A DNA stretch of 64,000 bases from an uncultured Bacteroidales bacterium (GTDB lineage: Bacteria; Bacteroidota; Bacteroidia; Bacteroidales; UBA932). Made by a program: the position numbers and the translations under genes. The notes under the pieces were generated by a model that did no database searches, had not been told where the DNA came from, and worked only from the letters and a program-made list of their open reading frames with translations. This document shows positions 53,088 to 61,848 of the stretch, one piece after another. Within the stretch, counting starts at the first letter, position 1, and the number at the start of each line of letters is the position of its first letter. The stretch is taken from assembly GCA_944325505.1 (NCBI GenBank), contig CALVAJ010000004.1, positions 1 through 64,000 on the forward strand, given 5' to 3'.

Positions 53088-54355
53088 GGCAGCAGGGGGC
53101 TGTAAAGCTCCCTGCATTTCTTGAACAGGCGATCCGTATATCTGGTAAAGCCTGGTCCTCTCCATGTGCTGGTATTTGTAATCATGATCCAGCATTCTCC
53201 ATCGGGGAAATATTTTACCAGGGCGCTTGTCCCGGTAAGTGTCCCGGTACGGGTCCATCCGGCAGAAGGCTTGGTGTCGTTCCATCCCAGCGAAAAAGTC
53301 TGTGAATCGAAATACTCTGTCATTTCATCTATGCTCTCCTGAGAGAGTATATCCGGGACCTGTGGCTTCCCGTCTATGCTGGCAACGAACCTGCACAGTT
53401 CCGCGGTAGAGCCGCACCATGCTCCGGCGCCCGAAAGTGCACGGATGTCATTCCCTCCGTAACATCTTTCCACCATGCGCCCGCTCATATTGTATTCCTC
53501 TACTTTTTCGCTTCCTTCATGCATGTAGTACCTTACTTCATTGGGATACTTCTGCTCGTAGTAATTGTATGCGATGTGCATGTCATAGCACCCTGCAGGA
53601 TGCAGTACGTTTTCCTGGATGAATGTCTCGTAGTCCTGGCCGCTGACCTTTTCGATGATCATCGAGAGAAGCAGGTAGCCGAAGTTGGAATATCTCTGCC
53701 ATGAGCCCGGTTTATAGCCCAGAGGCCTTTTCAGGACACAGCTTACGAGTGTTTCATGGTCAGGAGGACCGTCCAGCCTGAACTGACGTATTATGTCGCG
53801 TGTCGAGAACATGGGGTCGCCGCGGCTGTTGGTAAAGCCTCCCTGATGCCTCAGAAGCTGTTCAACAGTGATGCTGTACATGTTCCTGTGCCTGATGGAA
53901 GCGGTGAACAGCGAATCGTTGAGGATTCCGGAAGGCCCGAACACCGTGTCTTTCAGGGAGACGAGCCCGCGTTCCTTCAGAACCATTATCCCGGTGGCCG
54001 TGATGAGTTTTGACACCGATGCCATCCTGAGGATATTTCTCGGGGTCATTTCCTCTCCGGCTTCCTGATCAGCCCATCCGTATCCTTTGGCAAATACGAG
54101 GGAATCGTTTCGCATGATTGCAAGCGAAGCTCCCTTTATTTCCCATTGCTTCAGGAATTTTTCTATTCTGGAGTCCATTCCGGCAAGGGTGTCGATACAT
54201 GACATTTCATTTGTCAGCGTATCGTTCAGACAGAACCTGGCGGACTGGCTGCATGGACGGGAATCCGGATTCTTGTGTCGGGTAGCGGTAGATACGACTG
54301 CAAAAACAATTACAGCGGCAAATATCAGTACTCCTGTAATTATCCTCTTTCGCAT
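53063..54355 (-). CDS. Serine hydrolase of the beta-lactamase / PBP4* family
   Basis: Exported hydrolase of 430 residues held by an N-terminal membrane helix (about 5-24). The active-site SxxK is S113-V-S-K116, the second motif is Y222-S-N224 in WQRYSNFGYLLL, and the third (HxG/KTG-like) is less clear, near TRTGTLTGTSALV. Such class C-like proteins act as D-amino-acid or peptidoglycan peptidases or esterases, not necessarily as antibiotic-degrading enzymes. It is the last gene of a six-gene minus-strand run, 3 bases after the cytidylate-kinase-like gene. Confidence 0.9.
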   Translation of the reverse strand: MRKRIITGVLIFAAVIVFAVVSTATRHKNPDSRPCSQSARFCLNDTLTNEMSCIDTLAGMDSRIEKFLKQWEIKGASLAIMRNDSLVFAKGYGWADQEAGEEMTPRNILRMASVSKLITATGIMVLKERGLVSLKDTVFGPSGILNDSLFTASIRHRNMYSITVEQLLRHQGGFTNSRGDPMFSTRDIIRQFRLDGPPDHETLVSCVLKRPLGYKPGSWQRYSNFGYLLLSMIIEKVSGQDYETFIQENVLHPAGCYDMHIAYNYYEQKYPNEVRYYMHEGSEKVEEYNMSGRMVERCYGGNDIRALSGAGAWCGSTAELCRFVASIDGKPQVPDILSQESIDEMTEYFDSQTFSLGWNDTKPSAGWTRTGTLTGTSALVKYFPDGECWIMITNTSTWRGPGFTRYTDRLFKKCRELYSPLLPHRDLFGS

Positions 54356-54358
54356 ACC

Positions 54359-54973
54359 CTATCCCAGTTTGCCGGCACGTCTTGCAAAATCAATGATGAA
54401 ATCCGCCGTGCCGTCGATTCCGAGAATCGAGGAATCGATGCACAGGTCGTAGTTGGAGGCTACTCCCCAGTTCCCGAAAGTGAAATAGTTGTAGTATGTC
54501 TCCCTCTTGCGGTCGGTCCTGTTCATTACATCTTCCGCTTTTTCCAAAGTGGAGCCGATCCTTTCGGCAACGGTCTTTTTTCTTATTTCCTTGGGGGCGC
54601 AGATGAATACATCCACGGTACAGTCCAGATCCCGCAGGATATAGTCTGCGCATCTTCCTATGATTACTGCGGATTCATTGGCGGCGATATCGCGTATTAC
54701 CTGGCTCTGGATGCGGAACAGCTCGTTGTCGTTTACATAGTTTTCGGCCTGGCCGAAACCCTGTGAGCTGAAAAACGAATTGAACGAAAAAAGACTGCGC
54801 TTTTCGTCTGATTTCCTGAAAAGGTAGCGGCTGAATCCGCTGGCTTCGGCAGCCTTGGAAATCAAGTCGTTGTCATATACCTTGATTCCGAGCCTGTCGC
54901 CGATTTTCTGGGCCACTATACGCCCGCCGCTTCCGAACTGACGTCCTACGTTTATGATTATCTTTTTTTCCAT
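54359..54973 (-). CDS. Cytidylate kinase-like protein (AAA_26 family)
   Basis: A 204-residue P-loop protein starting NVGRQFGSGGRIVAQKIGDR, the variant phosphate loop of the cytidylate-kinase-like family common in anaerobes, followed by YDNDLISKAAEASGFS. It contains a long insert (SLFSFNSFFSSQGF) and later IGRCADYILRD. It differs from the true Cmk, which is essential and usually near rpsA; the substrate is unknown. It sits between the MATE gene (11-base gap) and the serine hydrolase (3-base gap). Confidence 0.88.
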   Translation of the reverse strand: MEKKIIINVGRQFGSGGRIVAQKIGDRLGIKVYDNDLISKAAEASGFSRYLFRKSDEKRSLFSFNSFFSSQGFGQAENYVNDNELFRIQSQVIRDIAANESAVIIGRCADYILRDLDCTVDVFICAPKEIRKKTVAERIGSTLEKAEDVMNRTDRKRETYYNYFTFGNWGVASNYDLCIDSSILGIDGTADFIIDFARRAGKLG

Positions 54974-54984
54974 GGCCTTTCCTC

Positions 54985-56388
54985 CTAAAGTCTGCTGCCT
55001 AAGATCGAAGGGTCGTCCCCGTCATTGAGTTTTCGTAATTTCCTTGCCAGTCCGGCATACAGCGCCGCGGAAATGATGAATGCGGCAAAGTCCGATATCG
55101 GGAAACTCATCCATACGCCTTTGTTCTCGAACATCAGAGGAAGCAGGTACACGCACGGGATGAGGAACAGAAGCTGCCTGGACAGGGACAGCAGTATAGC
55201 CTTGTTAACCATTCCAAGACACTGGAACAGGTTTGACGATACCATCTGAAAACCGATAAGCGGGAAAGCGAGTGCCAGAAGCCTGAGTCCCTTGGTGGCA
55301 ATCTCTATCATCTGGCTGTCGTGGGTGAATACCGATACGGATGCTCTCGGGAAAATCTCGGCTACGAGAAATCCCAGACAGGTGACCATCGTTGCATACT
55401 TCACCGTTTTCCAGAACACTTCCTTTACCTTGGAATATTTCCTGGCCCCGTAGTTGTACCCTGCGATAGGCTGCATGCCCTGGTTGAGGCCCATGACGAT
55501 CATTATGAAAATGAAGCTTATGCGGTTTACAATACCGTATGCTCCGATTGCAAGGTCTCCGCCGTATCTTTTGAGCTGCTGGTTGATGAAAAGGGTAACG
55601 ATGCATGCGGCTGAATTCATAAGGAACGGCGCCACCCCGATGGCCAGGGAGTCTTTCGCAATCCGTACGTCAAGCCTGAATATGCCTTTCTCGAAGTGCA
55701 GGAGCTTTGTCCTGTCGCTGAAGTACCTGAGCACGATTACAAGCGCCACTACCTGGGCGATTACCGTCGCTGCCGCCGCCCCGCGTATGCCCCATTTGAA
55801 GGAGAATATGAACAGCGGCGCGAGGATTACATTCAGGATTACTGTCATGACCGTAAGGTTCATGGCCAGTTTCGGGTTTCCCGATGCCCTCAGTGCATTG
55901 TTCAGTCCCAGATACATATGCGTGACGACATTGCCTGCAAGGATTATCTGCATGTATTCCCGTGCATAGGATATCGTGTTTTCGCTTGCTCCGAAGAAAT
56001 ACAGTATGGGATCTAAAAAGAGCAGCGAGACGCTCATGAAGAAGATACCGATTATGGCATTGAGCGAAGCGACATTCCCCAGGACCTTGTTGGCGGCTTC
56101 ATAGTTCTTCTGTCCGAGCAGGACCGAGAGCATCGTGGACGCGCCGACTCCGACAAGGGTGCCGAATGCTGCCGACAGGTTCATCAGCGGGAAGGTAATG
56201 GCCAGTCCGGAAATGGCCAGAGCCCCTACGCCGTGCCCGATGAAGATACTGTCGATCATATTGTACAGCGAAGATGCCGTCATCGCTATGATCGCCGGTA
56301 TCGCGTATTTTTTCAGCAGCTTGCCGGTATCTTCCGTTCCGAGTTCAGTAGGTATTATGTTTCCTGACATCTTGCCGTTTCTATTCAT
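54985..56388 (-). CDS. MATE family efflux transporter
   Basis: Na+- or H+-coupled multidrug/toxin exporter of 467 residues with about 12 helices. The two homologous halves are seen, each starting with the typical loop: MIDSIFIGHGVGALAISGLA in the first, and INQQLKRYGGDLAIGAYGIV in the second, with GLNQGMQPIAGYNYGARKY, a strongly conserved MATE stretch, after the latter. It overlaps the upstream FKBP gene by 8 bases, showing translational coupling. Substrate unknown. Confidence 0.93.
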   Translation of the reverse strand: MNRNGKMSGNIIPTELGTEDTGKLLKKYAIPAIIAMTASSLYNMIDSIFIGHGVGALAISGLAITFPLMNLSAAFGTLVGVGASTMLSVLLGQKNYEAANKVLGNVASLNAIIGIFFMSVSLLFLDPILYFFGASENTISYAREYMQIILAGNVVTHMYLGLNNALRASGNPKLAMNLTVMTVILNVILAPLFIFSFKWGIRGAAAATVIAQVVALVIVLRYFSDRTKLLHFEKGIFRLDVRIAKDSLAIGVAPFLMNSAACIVTLFINQQLKRYGGDLAIGAYGIVNRISFIFIMIVMGLNQGMQPIAGYNYGARKYSKVKEVFWKTVKYATMVTCLGFLVAEIFPRASVSVFTHDSQMIEIATKGLRLLALAFPLIGFQMVSSNLFQCLGMVNKAILLSLSRQLLFLIPCVYLLPLMFENKGVWMSFPISDFAAFIISAALYAGLARKLRKLNDGDDPSILGSRL

Positions 56389-57562
56389 TCGGGTTTTCTA
56401 CGATTTCGATTTCGAACATCAGCGGGGAATAGGCCGGAATAGAAGACCCGCTGCCGCTGTATCCGTATCCAAGATTGGAGTAGAATATGCCGATTGCCTT
56501 TCCGAACGGATGCATTTTCCACAATGTCATGGCAAATCCCTGGATCATGCTCGAGCTGGAGCTTTCATCTCCCATCTGAAGTGCCTGGTAACTGTCTCCC
56601 CACTGGATGGCGACCGGTTCGTAGGTGCCTCCGCTCAGTCCGTTGTCCTGTGCTACACGTTTGACATTGGTGTCGAAGACCTTGCCGTTCAGCAGCCTTC
56701 CTACGTAATTGATATAGATGGTCGTGTCGTTTGATCCTGAAGTAGTGTAGAAATGGGAGTCTTCCCAGTCGTATTCCTTTTCTTCATCCTGGGCCTCGTC
56801 ATCATCGGCGCTTTCTTCCCCTTCTATCGGCTTCAGTTCTTCTCCGTGGTCGATCTCAATGAAATAGAACCCGTACATGTCCGAAGAATCCTTTGCTTCC
56901 ATTTGGGTTTCACCGAGCTTTTCCTCAAGCGTGGAGCCGAGATATCCGAAATCATGATCTGCATAGGCTCCGGAGAGGAATCTGCCTATCGAGTCCACCT
57001 GCCACTGCACTATGTTCTTGATGGGGTCCACGACCTTTATTTCGTAGATGGCGTTTGATCCGGTTTCATTGTTTATGAACTCCTGCTCTGAGCCGTACCA
57101 TTTATAGCTCATGAGCCATCCCGGGATTATGGCCTGGCGCATGTCTCCCTTGTTCAGGCCGGCGAACATCTCGTTGACTCCGGCATACAGGTATCCGGAT
57201 GCCCTTGTCCAGATTACAGGGCCGTAATATTTTGACGAATTCTCGACGTCCTCCCCGAGCATTTCGGCGGTCTTGGCATCAGAGTAGCCTGTGATGTTGC
57301 CTTCAAGGTCTTTTGCCACATAGGAGACATAGACAAACTGTGAATCGGCTACAGGCTCCGCCGTCTCATCTTCAGCCGGAGTGTCTTTGATGATGTAGAT
57401 TCCCAGGCCTGTCTTTTCCAGCTGGGGATAGTGCACCTGCATCCAGGCATCGAAGTAAAGCTTTTCATTCTCATTGGTCGGTGTCCCCGCCTGTTTCGCG
57501 CATCCTGACAGGATGGCTGCGAGGGTACAGGCTGCTGCCGTTATCTTAAAAATATTTCCCAT
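56381..57562 (-). CDS. Lipoprotein with two FKBP-type isomerase-like domains
   Basis: Predicted periplasmic or surface lipoprotein of 393 residues. The signal ends at AILSGC (Cys21). Two FKBP-like domains are separated by an acidic linker rich in Asp and Glu (about 255-275). The C-terminal one has GRLLNGKVFDTN, MIQGFAMTLWKMHPFGKAIG and GYSGSGSSIPAYSPLMFEIE, the usual FKBP order; the N-terminal one is more divergent. Such proteins assist folding of exported proteins. It is the second of two adjacent FKBP genes and overlaps the MATE gene start by 8 bases. Confidence 0.87.
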   Translation of the reverse strand: MGNIFKITAAACTLAAILSGCAKQAGTPTNENEKLYFDAWMQVHYPQLEKTGLGIYIIKDTPAEDETAEPVADSQFVYVSYVAKDLEGNITGYSDAKTAEMLGEDVENSSKYYGPVIWTRASGYLYAGVNEMFAGLNKGDMRQAIIPGWLMSYKWYGSEQEFINNETGSNAIYEIKVVDPIKNIVQWQVDSIGRFLSGAYADHDFGYLGSTLEEKLGETQMEAKDSSDMYGFYFIEIDHGEELKPIEGEESADDDEAQDEEKEYDWEDSHFYTTSGSNDTTIYINYVGRLLNGKVFDTNVKRVAQDNGLSGGTYEPVAIQWGDSYQALQMGDESSSSSMIQGFAMTLWKMHPFGKAIGIFYSNLGYGYSGSGSSIPAYSPLMFEIEIVENPNE

Positions 57563-57622
57563 CTTTCAAAAATTGACCTGCAAATATACTTAAATTAATG
57601 TCAGTTCTGCCGATTGTCGGGA

Positions 57623-58192
57623 TTAATTTGATACGTTTGTCACCCGGATATGGTACAGCAGCGCCGAATTCCCGGGGATTGTCCCGAATGGCCTCTTCCC
57701 GAATCCGTACTGTCCCGAGAACAGGATATAGCATATTTCACCCGATTTCACCCCTTCGAGCCCGTAATGCAGTCCGGCTACAAGCCCGTCATTCTCCCCA
57801 AGGGTCAATGTCTTGACCTCATATGAAGCGTCGGTGGTGTTCCATCCGTTTTCACCGGCGGCCTGAGGGTCGTTGGTCGCAAAGATGTTTCCGGGGCTTA
57901 TGCTTCCCTGGAAGACATAGCCGGTATAGTAAAATGAAACCGTACCCCCTCTCCTGAGGGCCTCTCCGGTCCCTTCCGTCAGGACTACCCTGCTGGAGCC
58001 TCCGTTATAGACGATTTCATGCGCATACGGTGCATCCGGATCAGCCGGATCCGCTTCCGTCGGAAGCGACTGGATGAAACTGTCTATCCTGTCTTCCTGA
58101 GTCGACCAGGCGTTCTTGAGGCTTTGCTTGGAGCATGCCGCCGATATGGCCGCAATCAATAGAACTAATGATATCCTTACTGTTCTGTGCAT
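57623..58192 (-). CDS. FKBP-type peptidyl-prolyl isomerase lipoprotein
   Basis: Lipoprotein of 189 residues; the signal ends at ISAAC (Cys20). A single FKBP domain occupies about 75-187: RRGGTVSFYYTGYVFQG, then LVAGLHYGLEGVKSGEICYILFSGQYGFG and IPGNSALLYHIRV. It overlaps the end of the NrnA-like gene by 16 bases and precedes the two-domain FKBP gene by 60 bases. Probably a periplasmic folding helper. Confidence 0.9.
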   Translation of the reverse strand: MHRTVRISLVLLIAAISAACSKQSLKNAWSTQEDRIDSFIQSLPTEADPADPDAPYAHEIVYNGGSSRVVLTEGTGEALRRGGTVSFYYTGYVFQGSISPGNIFATNDPQAAGENGWNTTDASYEVKTLTLGENDGLVAGLHYGLEGVKSGEICYILFSGQYGFGKRPFGTIPGNSALLYHIRVTNVSN

Positions 58193-59247
58193 GATGTCTG
58201 TTTTTCGTTCATGAATTTGCGGACTGCATTTTCTGCATATGATGCCACCTCGCTGACCGACTTTACGTCATCCGGGATTGTCAGACGGCCTCCAGCGGCC
58301 AGTTCGTGCCCGCCGCCGTGAAAATAGAGGGCTGCGCACCGGTTGGCCGAGATGCCTTTCTTCGAGCGGATGGAAACACGGATCCTGTCCGTGTCTTCTT
58401 TGAAGAAGCAGCTCATCCTGACTTTGCCGATGCTCAGGGGGATGTTGACGAACCCTTCCGTGTCGCCTTCCTGTAGTCCGTATTTTTCTATCGTTTTCCT
58501 GTCAAGTATCATATATGCGACCCCGTCTCCGGTTATTTTCATGTTTGTGTAGAGCAGTTCCCCCATGAGCCTGACCCTGCTTTCCCTGTATTCATTGTAC
58601 AGGTGCCCTGTCATCATGTCCCGGTCGACCCCCGCTTCAAGCAGGGATGATGCCATGCGCAGTGTGGAGGGGAAAACGGAATTGGCGAAGTTGTTGGTAT
58701 CGGTAGTCATTCCCGTCATCAGGGCAAGGGCCGAGACCGGAGGAAGTTTTCCCGCGTCGCCGCAGTATATGGATGTCGCCATCAATATATGGTACAGGTA
58801 TTCCGCGGTGGATGAAACTTCCGTTTCGGAAAAGACGAGCCCGAACTCTCCGCGGTCGGGATTCAGATGGTGGTCGATGAGTATCCTGTATGCGGTACAG
58901 TCATTCATGGCCTGTTCCATCTTTCCGGTCCTGTGGAATGCATTATAGTCCAGACTGAAAATCAGGTCACAGCCGCATATGGCTTTCCGTGCTTCGGATT
59001 CATCCGTCTCCCAGTCTATCATGTGGCCCGGACTGACGGTGTCCGTAATGAATCCGAGATATCCGGGGCAGGCGTCGGGCAGTACGATGCGGACCTCTTT
59101 CCCCATCTCTTTCAGACAGTGGTATAATGCGACGCAACTGCCTGCCGCATCGCCGTCAGGCCGCATGTGCGCCGTAACGGTAATCTTTTCTGCTCTGCGG
59201 ATCAGCTGTTCCAGAGCGGATATTTCTGACGGACTGATGTCAATCAT
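58177..59247 (-). CDS. DHH/DHHA1 phosphoesterase (NrnA-like nanoRNase / pAp phosphatase)
   Basis: Manganese-dependent phosphoesterase of 356 residues that degrades very short RNAs and probably 3'-phosphoadenosine 5'-phosphate. Motifs: RPDGDAAGS (first metal Asp residues, near 29), SLDYN, LIDHHLNP (the DHH triad), GMTTDTNNF, and in the DHHA1 domain HGGGHELAAGG near residue 315. All catalytic residues are intact. It heads the six-gene minus-strand run and is divergent from the unknown gene at 59387. Confidence 0.92.
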   Translation of the reverse strand: MIDISPSEISALEQLIRRAEKITVTAHMRPDGDAAGSCVALYHCLKEMGKEVRIVLPDACPGYLGFITDTVSPGHMIDWETDESEARKAICGCDLIFSLDYNAFHRTGKMEQAMNDCTAYRILIDHHLNPDRGEFGLVFSETEVSSTAEYLYHILMATSIYCGDAGKLPPVSALALMTGMTTDTNNFANSVFPSTLRMASSLLEAGVDRDMMTGHLYNEYRESRVRLMGELLYTNMKITGDGVAYMILDRKTIEKYGLQEGDTEGFVNIPLSIGKVRMSCFFKEDTDRIRVSIRSKKGISANRCAALYFHGGGHELAAGGRLTIPDDVKSVSEVASYAENAVRKFMNEKQTSCTEQ

Positions 59248-59288
59248 CGTTCACAATGAAAAATTCGACTGCAAATTTACAAATTATA

Positions 59289-59319
59289 TTGCATATCATA
59301 AATCAAATTTCTAACTTTG
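59289..59319 (+). promoter_or_regulatory. Promoter of the 59387-61825 operon
   Basis: TTG (59289-59291), a 20-base spacer and TAACTTTG (59312-59319) match the consensus; transcription would start near 59326. On the other strand TAAATTTG (59279-59272) is a possible -7 for the NrnA-like gene. Confidence 0.7.
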
Positions 59320-59386
59320 TCCGGGATTTGGGTAAAATGCCATTTGACTGGCACCGAACAGAGAAAATAATAAATAACATAAACCG

Positions 59387-60073
59387 ATGAACATACTTAA
59401 AAAACTATGCACATATCTTGTGCTGCCGCTTATTATCATTGGACTTGCATATCTGGTAGTAGATAGCGTAATGGCGCCTATGAGATTCACTAATGCGCAG
59501 GAAAGCCGCGAAGCTGTCGGCATCCAGAGACTGAAGGATATCCGTGACCTTCAGGTCGCATTCAAGAGCGAGTACGGACATTTCTCTACTACTTTCGATT
59601 CTTTGAAACTGTTCTACAATACAGGCAAGATCAAGGTTGTCATGCAGATCGGCTCAAAGGACGATTCTGTTGCAGTAGCAAACACGAACGCCCTTAAAAG
59701 ACGTAATCCGAGAATCAAGCCGGAAGACATGCTTGCCCTTTACGAGAAAGGCGAGAAGCTCGTTTTCCAGATTGAGAATGACATCCCTGTCAAGGATACG
59801 CTTTTCCACAGCCGTAGTGACTTCAATATCGATTCACTCGCCTTCATTCCGTTCAGCGGAGACTCCATCATAATGAGGTCGGACGTGAAGAAGGTTTCCG
59901 GTGTCAATGTCCCTCTGTTCGAGGCCTGCATGCCTTACAGGTCTTTGCTCAAAGGACTTGATAACCAGTTGAGGATTAATCTGGATGCAGACATGAGAGA
60001 CAGAGGCCGTTATGAAGGCCTTCAGGTAGGAAGCATTACTGCACCTAATAATAATGCCGGTAACTGGGAGTAA
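59387..60073 (+). CDS. Conserved membrane-anchored protein of unknown function
   Basis: I recognise this only as a type of protein common in Bacteroidales, without a named function. The 228 residues have one membrane helix (about 10-30) and an exported or cytoplasmic mixed helix/strand domain, beginning with ESREAVGIQRLKDIRDLQVAFKSEYGHFS, which resembles the N-terminal region of pilin-like or secreted small proteins where a helix is followed by a YG(H/R)F-type segment. The end is Asn-rich (APNNNAGNWE). Its stop codon overlaps the next gene's start by one base, so it is coupled with DUF3822 and rsmD. Confidence 0.75.
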   Translation: MNILKKLCTYLVLPLIIIGLAYLVVDSVMAPMRFTNAQESREAVGIQRLKDIRDLQVAFKSEYGHFSTTFDSLKLFYNTGKIKVVMQIGSKDDSVAVANTNALKRRNPRIKPEDMLALYEKGEKLVFQIENDIPVKDTLFHSRSDFNIDSLAFIPFSGDSIIMRSDVKKVSGVNVPLFEACMPYRSLLKGLDNQLRINLDADMRDRGRYEGLQVGSITAPNNNAGNWE

Positions 60074-60774
60074 TGGGCTCTGCAGACAATACCGTAGCAG
60101 CAATAGACAGAATATCCATTCAAGTAGCCTTGAGTGGATATTCTTTTAAAATGTCGTGCAGGGACGGGGTTACAAGGTCTTCAGGATGGCACAGTGCAGA
60201 CAAAGTGTTTACAGCACCCGAGCTGCAGAGAAGATATGATGAGGTGGATATATCCCTGTTTACCCCGAAGGCAGCACTTTTTCCCGTGCATTTTTTCAAT
60301 CCCGGGGAGTCAAGACGCCTTCTTTCGGATGTGGCCGGGATTTCGGACGGGGACGTGGTCGAGTCTGTGGCGGTGCCTGAGTTCGGGGCTGTAATGGTCT
60401 ACTCCAATTCAATAGGCGAGTCCCTTTCAAAGGTGATTTCCGGCTCTGTCCTCAGAACGGACGGAAACAGGAGTCCCGTCTATCCTGAGCTGTATTTCAT
60501 GCTGAAATCCCTCCCGTATATCAGCGAATACAACAAGATAGTCGCTTCCTATGCCGACGGCAGACTTTATCTTGCCGTTGCGCAGGGCAAGACGCTCCTG
60601 CTTTGCAACAGTTTCGCATCCGTAGACTTTACTACAGCCGAGTATTTCATTTTCAGAAGTCTGAAGAAACTGCAGCTTAATCCGGAGGTGTCTTCCATCT
60701 TTTTCCGGACTCCATTGTCGGAAAGCCAGGAAATGTCCCTGTACAGGTATTTCACTTCAGTCGAGAATATTTAG
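60073..60774 (+). CDS. DUF3822 family protein
   Basis: Bacteroidota family of unknown function, 233 residues. It is cytoplasmic by composition and has an actin/hexokinase-like alternation of strands (IDRISIQVALSGYSFKM, then GRLYLAVAQGKTLLLCNSF near residue 160, and FRTPLSESQEMSLYRYF). The usual neighbour in the phylum is rsmD, as here, 6 bases downstream. That pairing supports the family call and hints at a link to ribosome assembly, which is unproven. Confidence 0.85.
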   Translation: MGSADNTVAAIDRISIQVALSGYSFKMSCRDGVTRSSGWHSADKVFTAPELQRRYDEVDISLFTPKAALFPVHFFNPGESRRLLSDVAGISDGDVVESVAVPEFGAVMVYSNSIGESLSKVISGSVLRTDGNRSPVYPELYFMLKSLPYISEYNKIVASYADGRLYLAVAQGKTLLLCNSFASVDFTTAEYFIFRSLKKLQLNPEVSSIFFRTPLSESQEMSLYRYFTSVENI

Positions 60775-60780
60775 CGTCAT

Positions 60781-61332
60781 ATGAGGATAATCGGAGGCCG
60801 GCTCAAAGGCCGGAACATAACGCCGCCTGCAGGATACAGCGCCAGGCCGACTACTGACTTTGCCAGAGAGGGGCTTTTCAATATTCTCGATAACGAATAT
60901 GAGTTCGACGGGCTTTCAGTGCTCGATCTTTTCGGCGGAACCGGAGCCGTTTCTATGGAATTTGCCTCCAGAGGCGCCTCGGATGTGTACTGCGTGGAGA
61001 TGGCTCCCAAAAATGCATCCTTTATCAGGTCCCGGGTCCGGGAACTCGGGCTGGACAGCTGCATCAAAGTGGTCAGGCATAATGTTTTTGATTTTCTGGA
61101 TATCTGCACCGTCCGGTTCGATATAATCTTTGCCGATCCTCCGTATGCTCTTGACACTCTGGCTTCCCTGCCTGATGCCGTACTCGGGAAAGGCCTTCTG
61201 TACCCCGGGGGATATTTTATCCTGGAACATCCGGAGACGTACAGTTTTACCGGCAGACCTGATTTCGTAAAGGAAAAGAAATACGGGAACGTACATTTTT
61301 CATTCTTTACCGCTCCCGCTGACATACATTAG
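60781..61332 (+). CDS. rsmD: 16S rRNA (guanine(966)-N(2))-methyltransferase
   Basis: Methylates G966 in 16S rRNA of the assembled small subunit. In 183 residues it shows MRIIGGRLKGRNI, RPTTDFAREGLFNIL (near 23-37), the SAM loop LDLFGGTGAVSMEFASRG and the catalytic ADPPY (near residue 119). It overlaps nothing but follows DUF3822 by 6 bases; the ybaK gene starts 4 bases after its stop. Confidence 0.95.
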   Translation: MRIIGGRLKGRNITPPAGYSARPTTDFAREGLFNILDNEYEFDGLSVLDLFGGTGAVSMEFASRGASDVYCVEMAPKNASFIRSRVRELGLDSCIKVVRHNVFDFLDICTVRFDIIFADPPYALDTLASLPDAVLGKGLLYPGGYFILEHPETYSFTGRPDFVKEKKYGNVHFSFFTAPADIH

Positions 61333-61336
61333 GATT

Positions 61337-61825
61337 ATGGGTAAGATTGTCAAGACGAATGCCGCCAGACTTCTGGACAGGGCAGGTGTGGCCTATGAGC
61401 TCATTCCATATACGGTAGATGAGAATGATCTTGCCGCGGGGCACATAGCGGAACAGCTTTCGGAGCCTCTTGAACAGGTATTCAAGACGCTGGTGCTGTC
61501 AGGTGACCGTACCGGGTATTTCGTGTGCGTAGTTCCCGGCGACTCGGAAGTGGATCTCAAGTCCGCTGCAAAAATATCCGGCAACAAGAAATGCGACCTT
61601 ATTCCCATGAAGGAGCTTCTTCCGGTAACGGGCTATATACGTGGCGGATGTTCCCCCGTAGGAATGAAAAGGCATTTTCCGACATATTTCCATTCCACGG
61701 CCCTTGATTACCCTTATATATACGTGAGTGCAGGTATCCGCGGACTGCAGTTCAGGATAGCTCCGGGCGATATCATAGGATATACCGGAGCGCAATGTGC
61801 GGATCTGGTCCGCAGACCGGAGTAG
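61337..61825 (+). CDS. ybaK: Cys-tRNA(Pro)/Cys-tRNA(Cys) deacylase YbaK
   Basis: Editing enzyme of 162 residues that hydrolyses Cys-tRNA(Pro) made in error. Family marks: QVFKTLVLSGDRTGYFVCVVPGD near residue 48, KISGNKKCDLIPMKEL, and TGYIRGGCSPVGMKRHFPTY near residue 98, in which the GGxSPxG motif is seen as GGCSPVG. It is the last gene of the run and converges on the CoA-transferase gene 23 bases away; a short GCCCG/CGGGC hairpin lies between the stops without a T-run. Confidence 0.92.
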   Translation: MGKIVKTNAARLLDRAGVAYELIPYTVDENDLAAGHIAEQLSEPLEQVFKTLVLSGDRTGYFVCVVPGDSEVDLKSAAKISGNKKCDLIPMKELLPVTGYIRGGCSPVGMKRHFPTYFHSTALDYPYIYVSAGIRGLQFRIAPGDIIGYTGAQCADLVRRPE

Positions 61826-61848
61826 GAATGCCCGCTTCCGGGCCCTGT

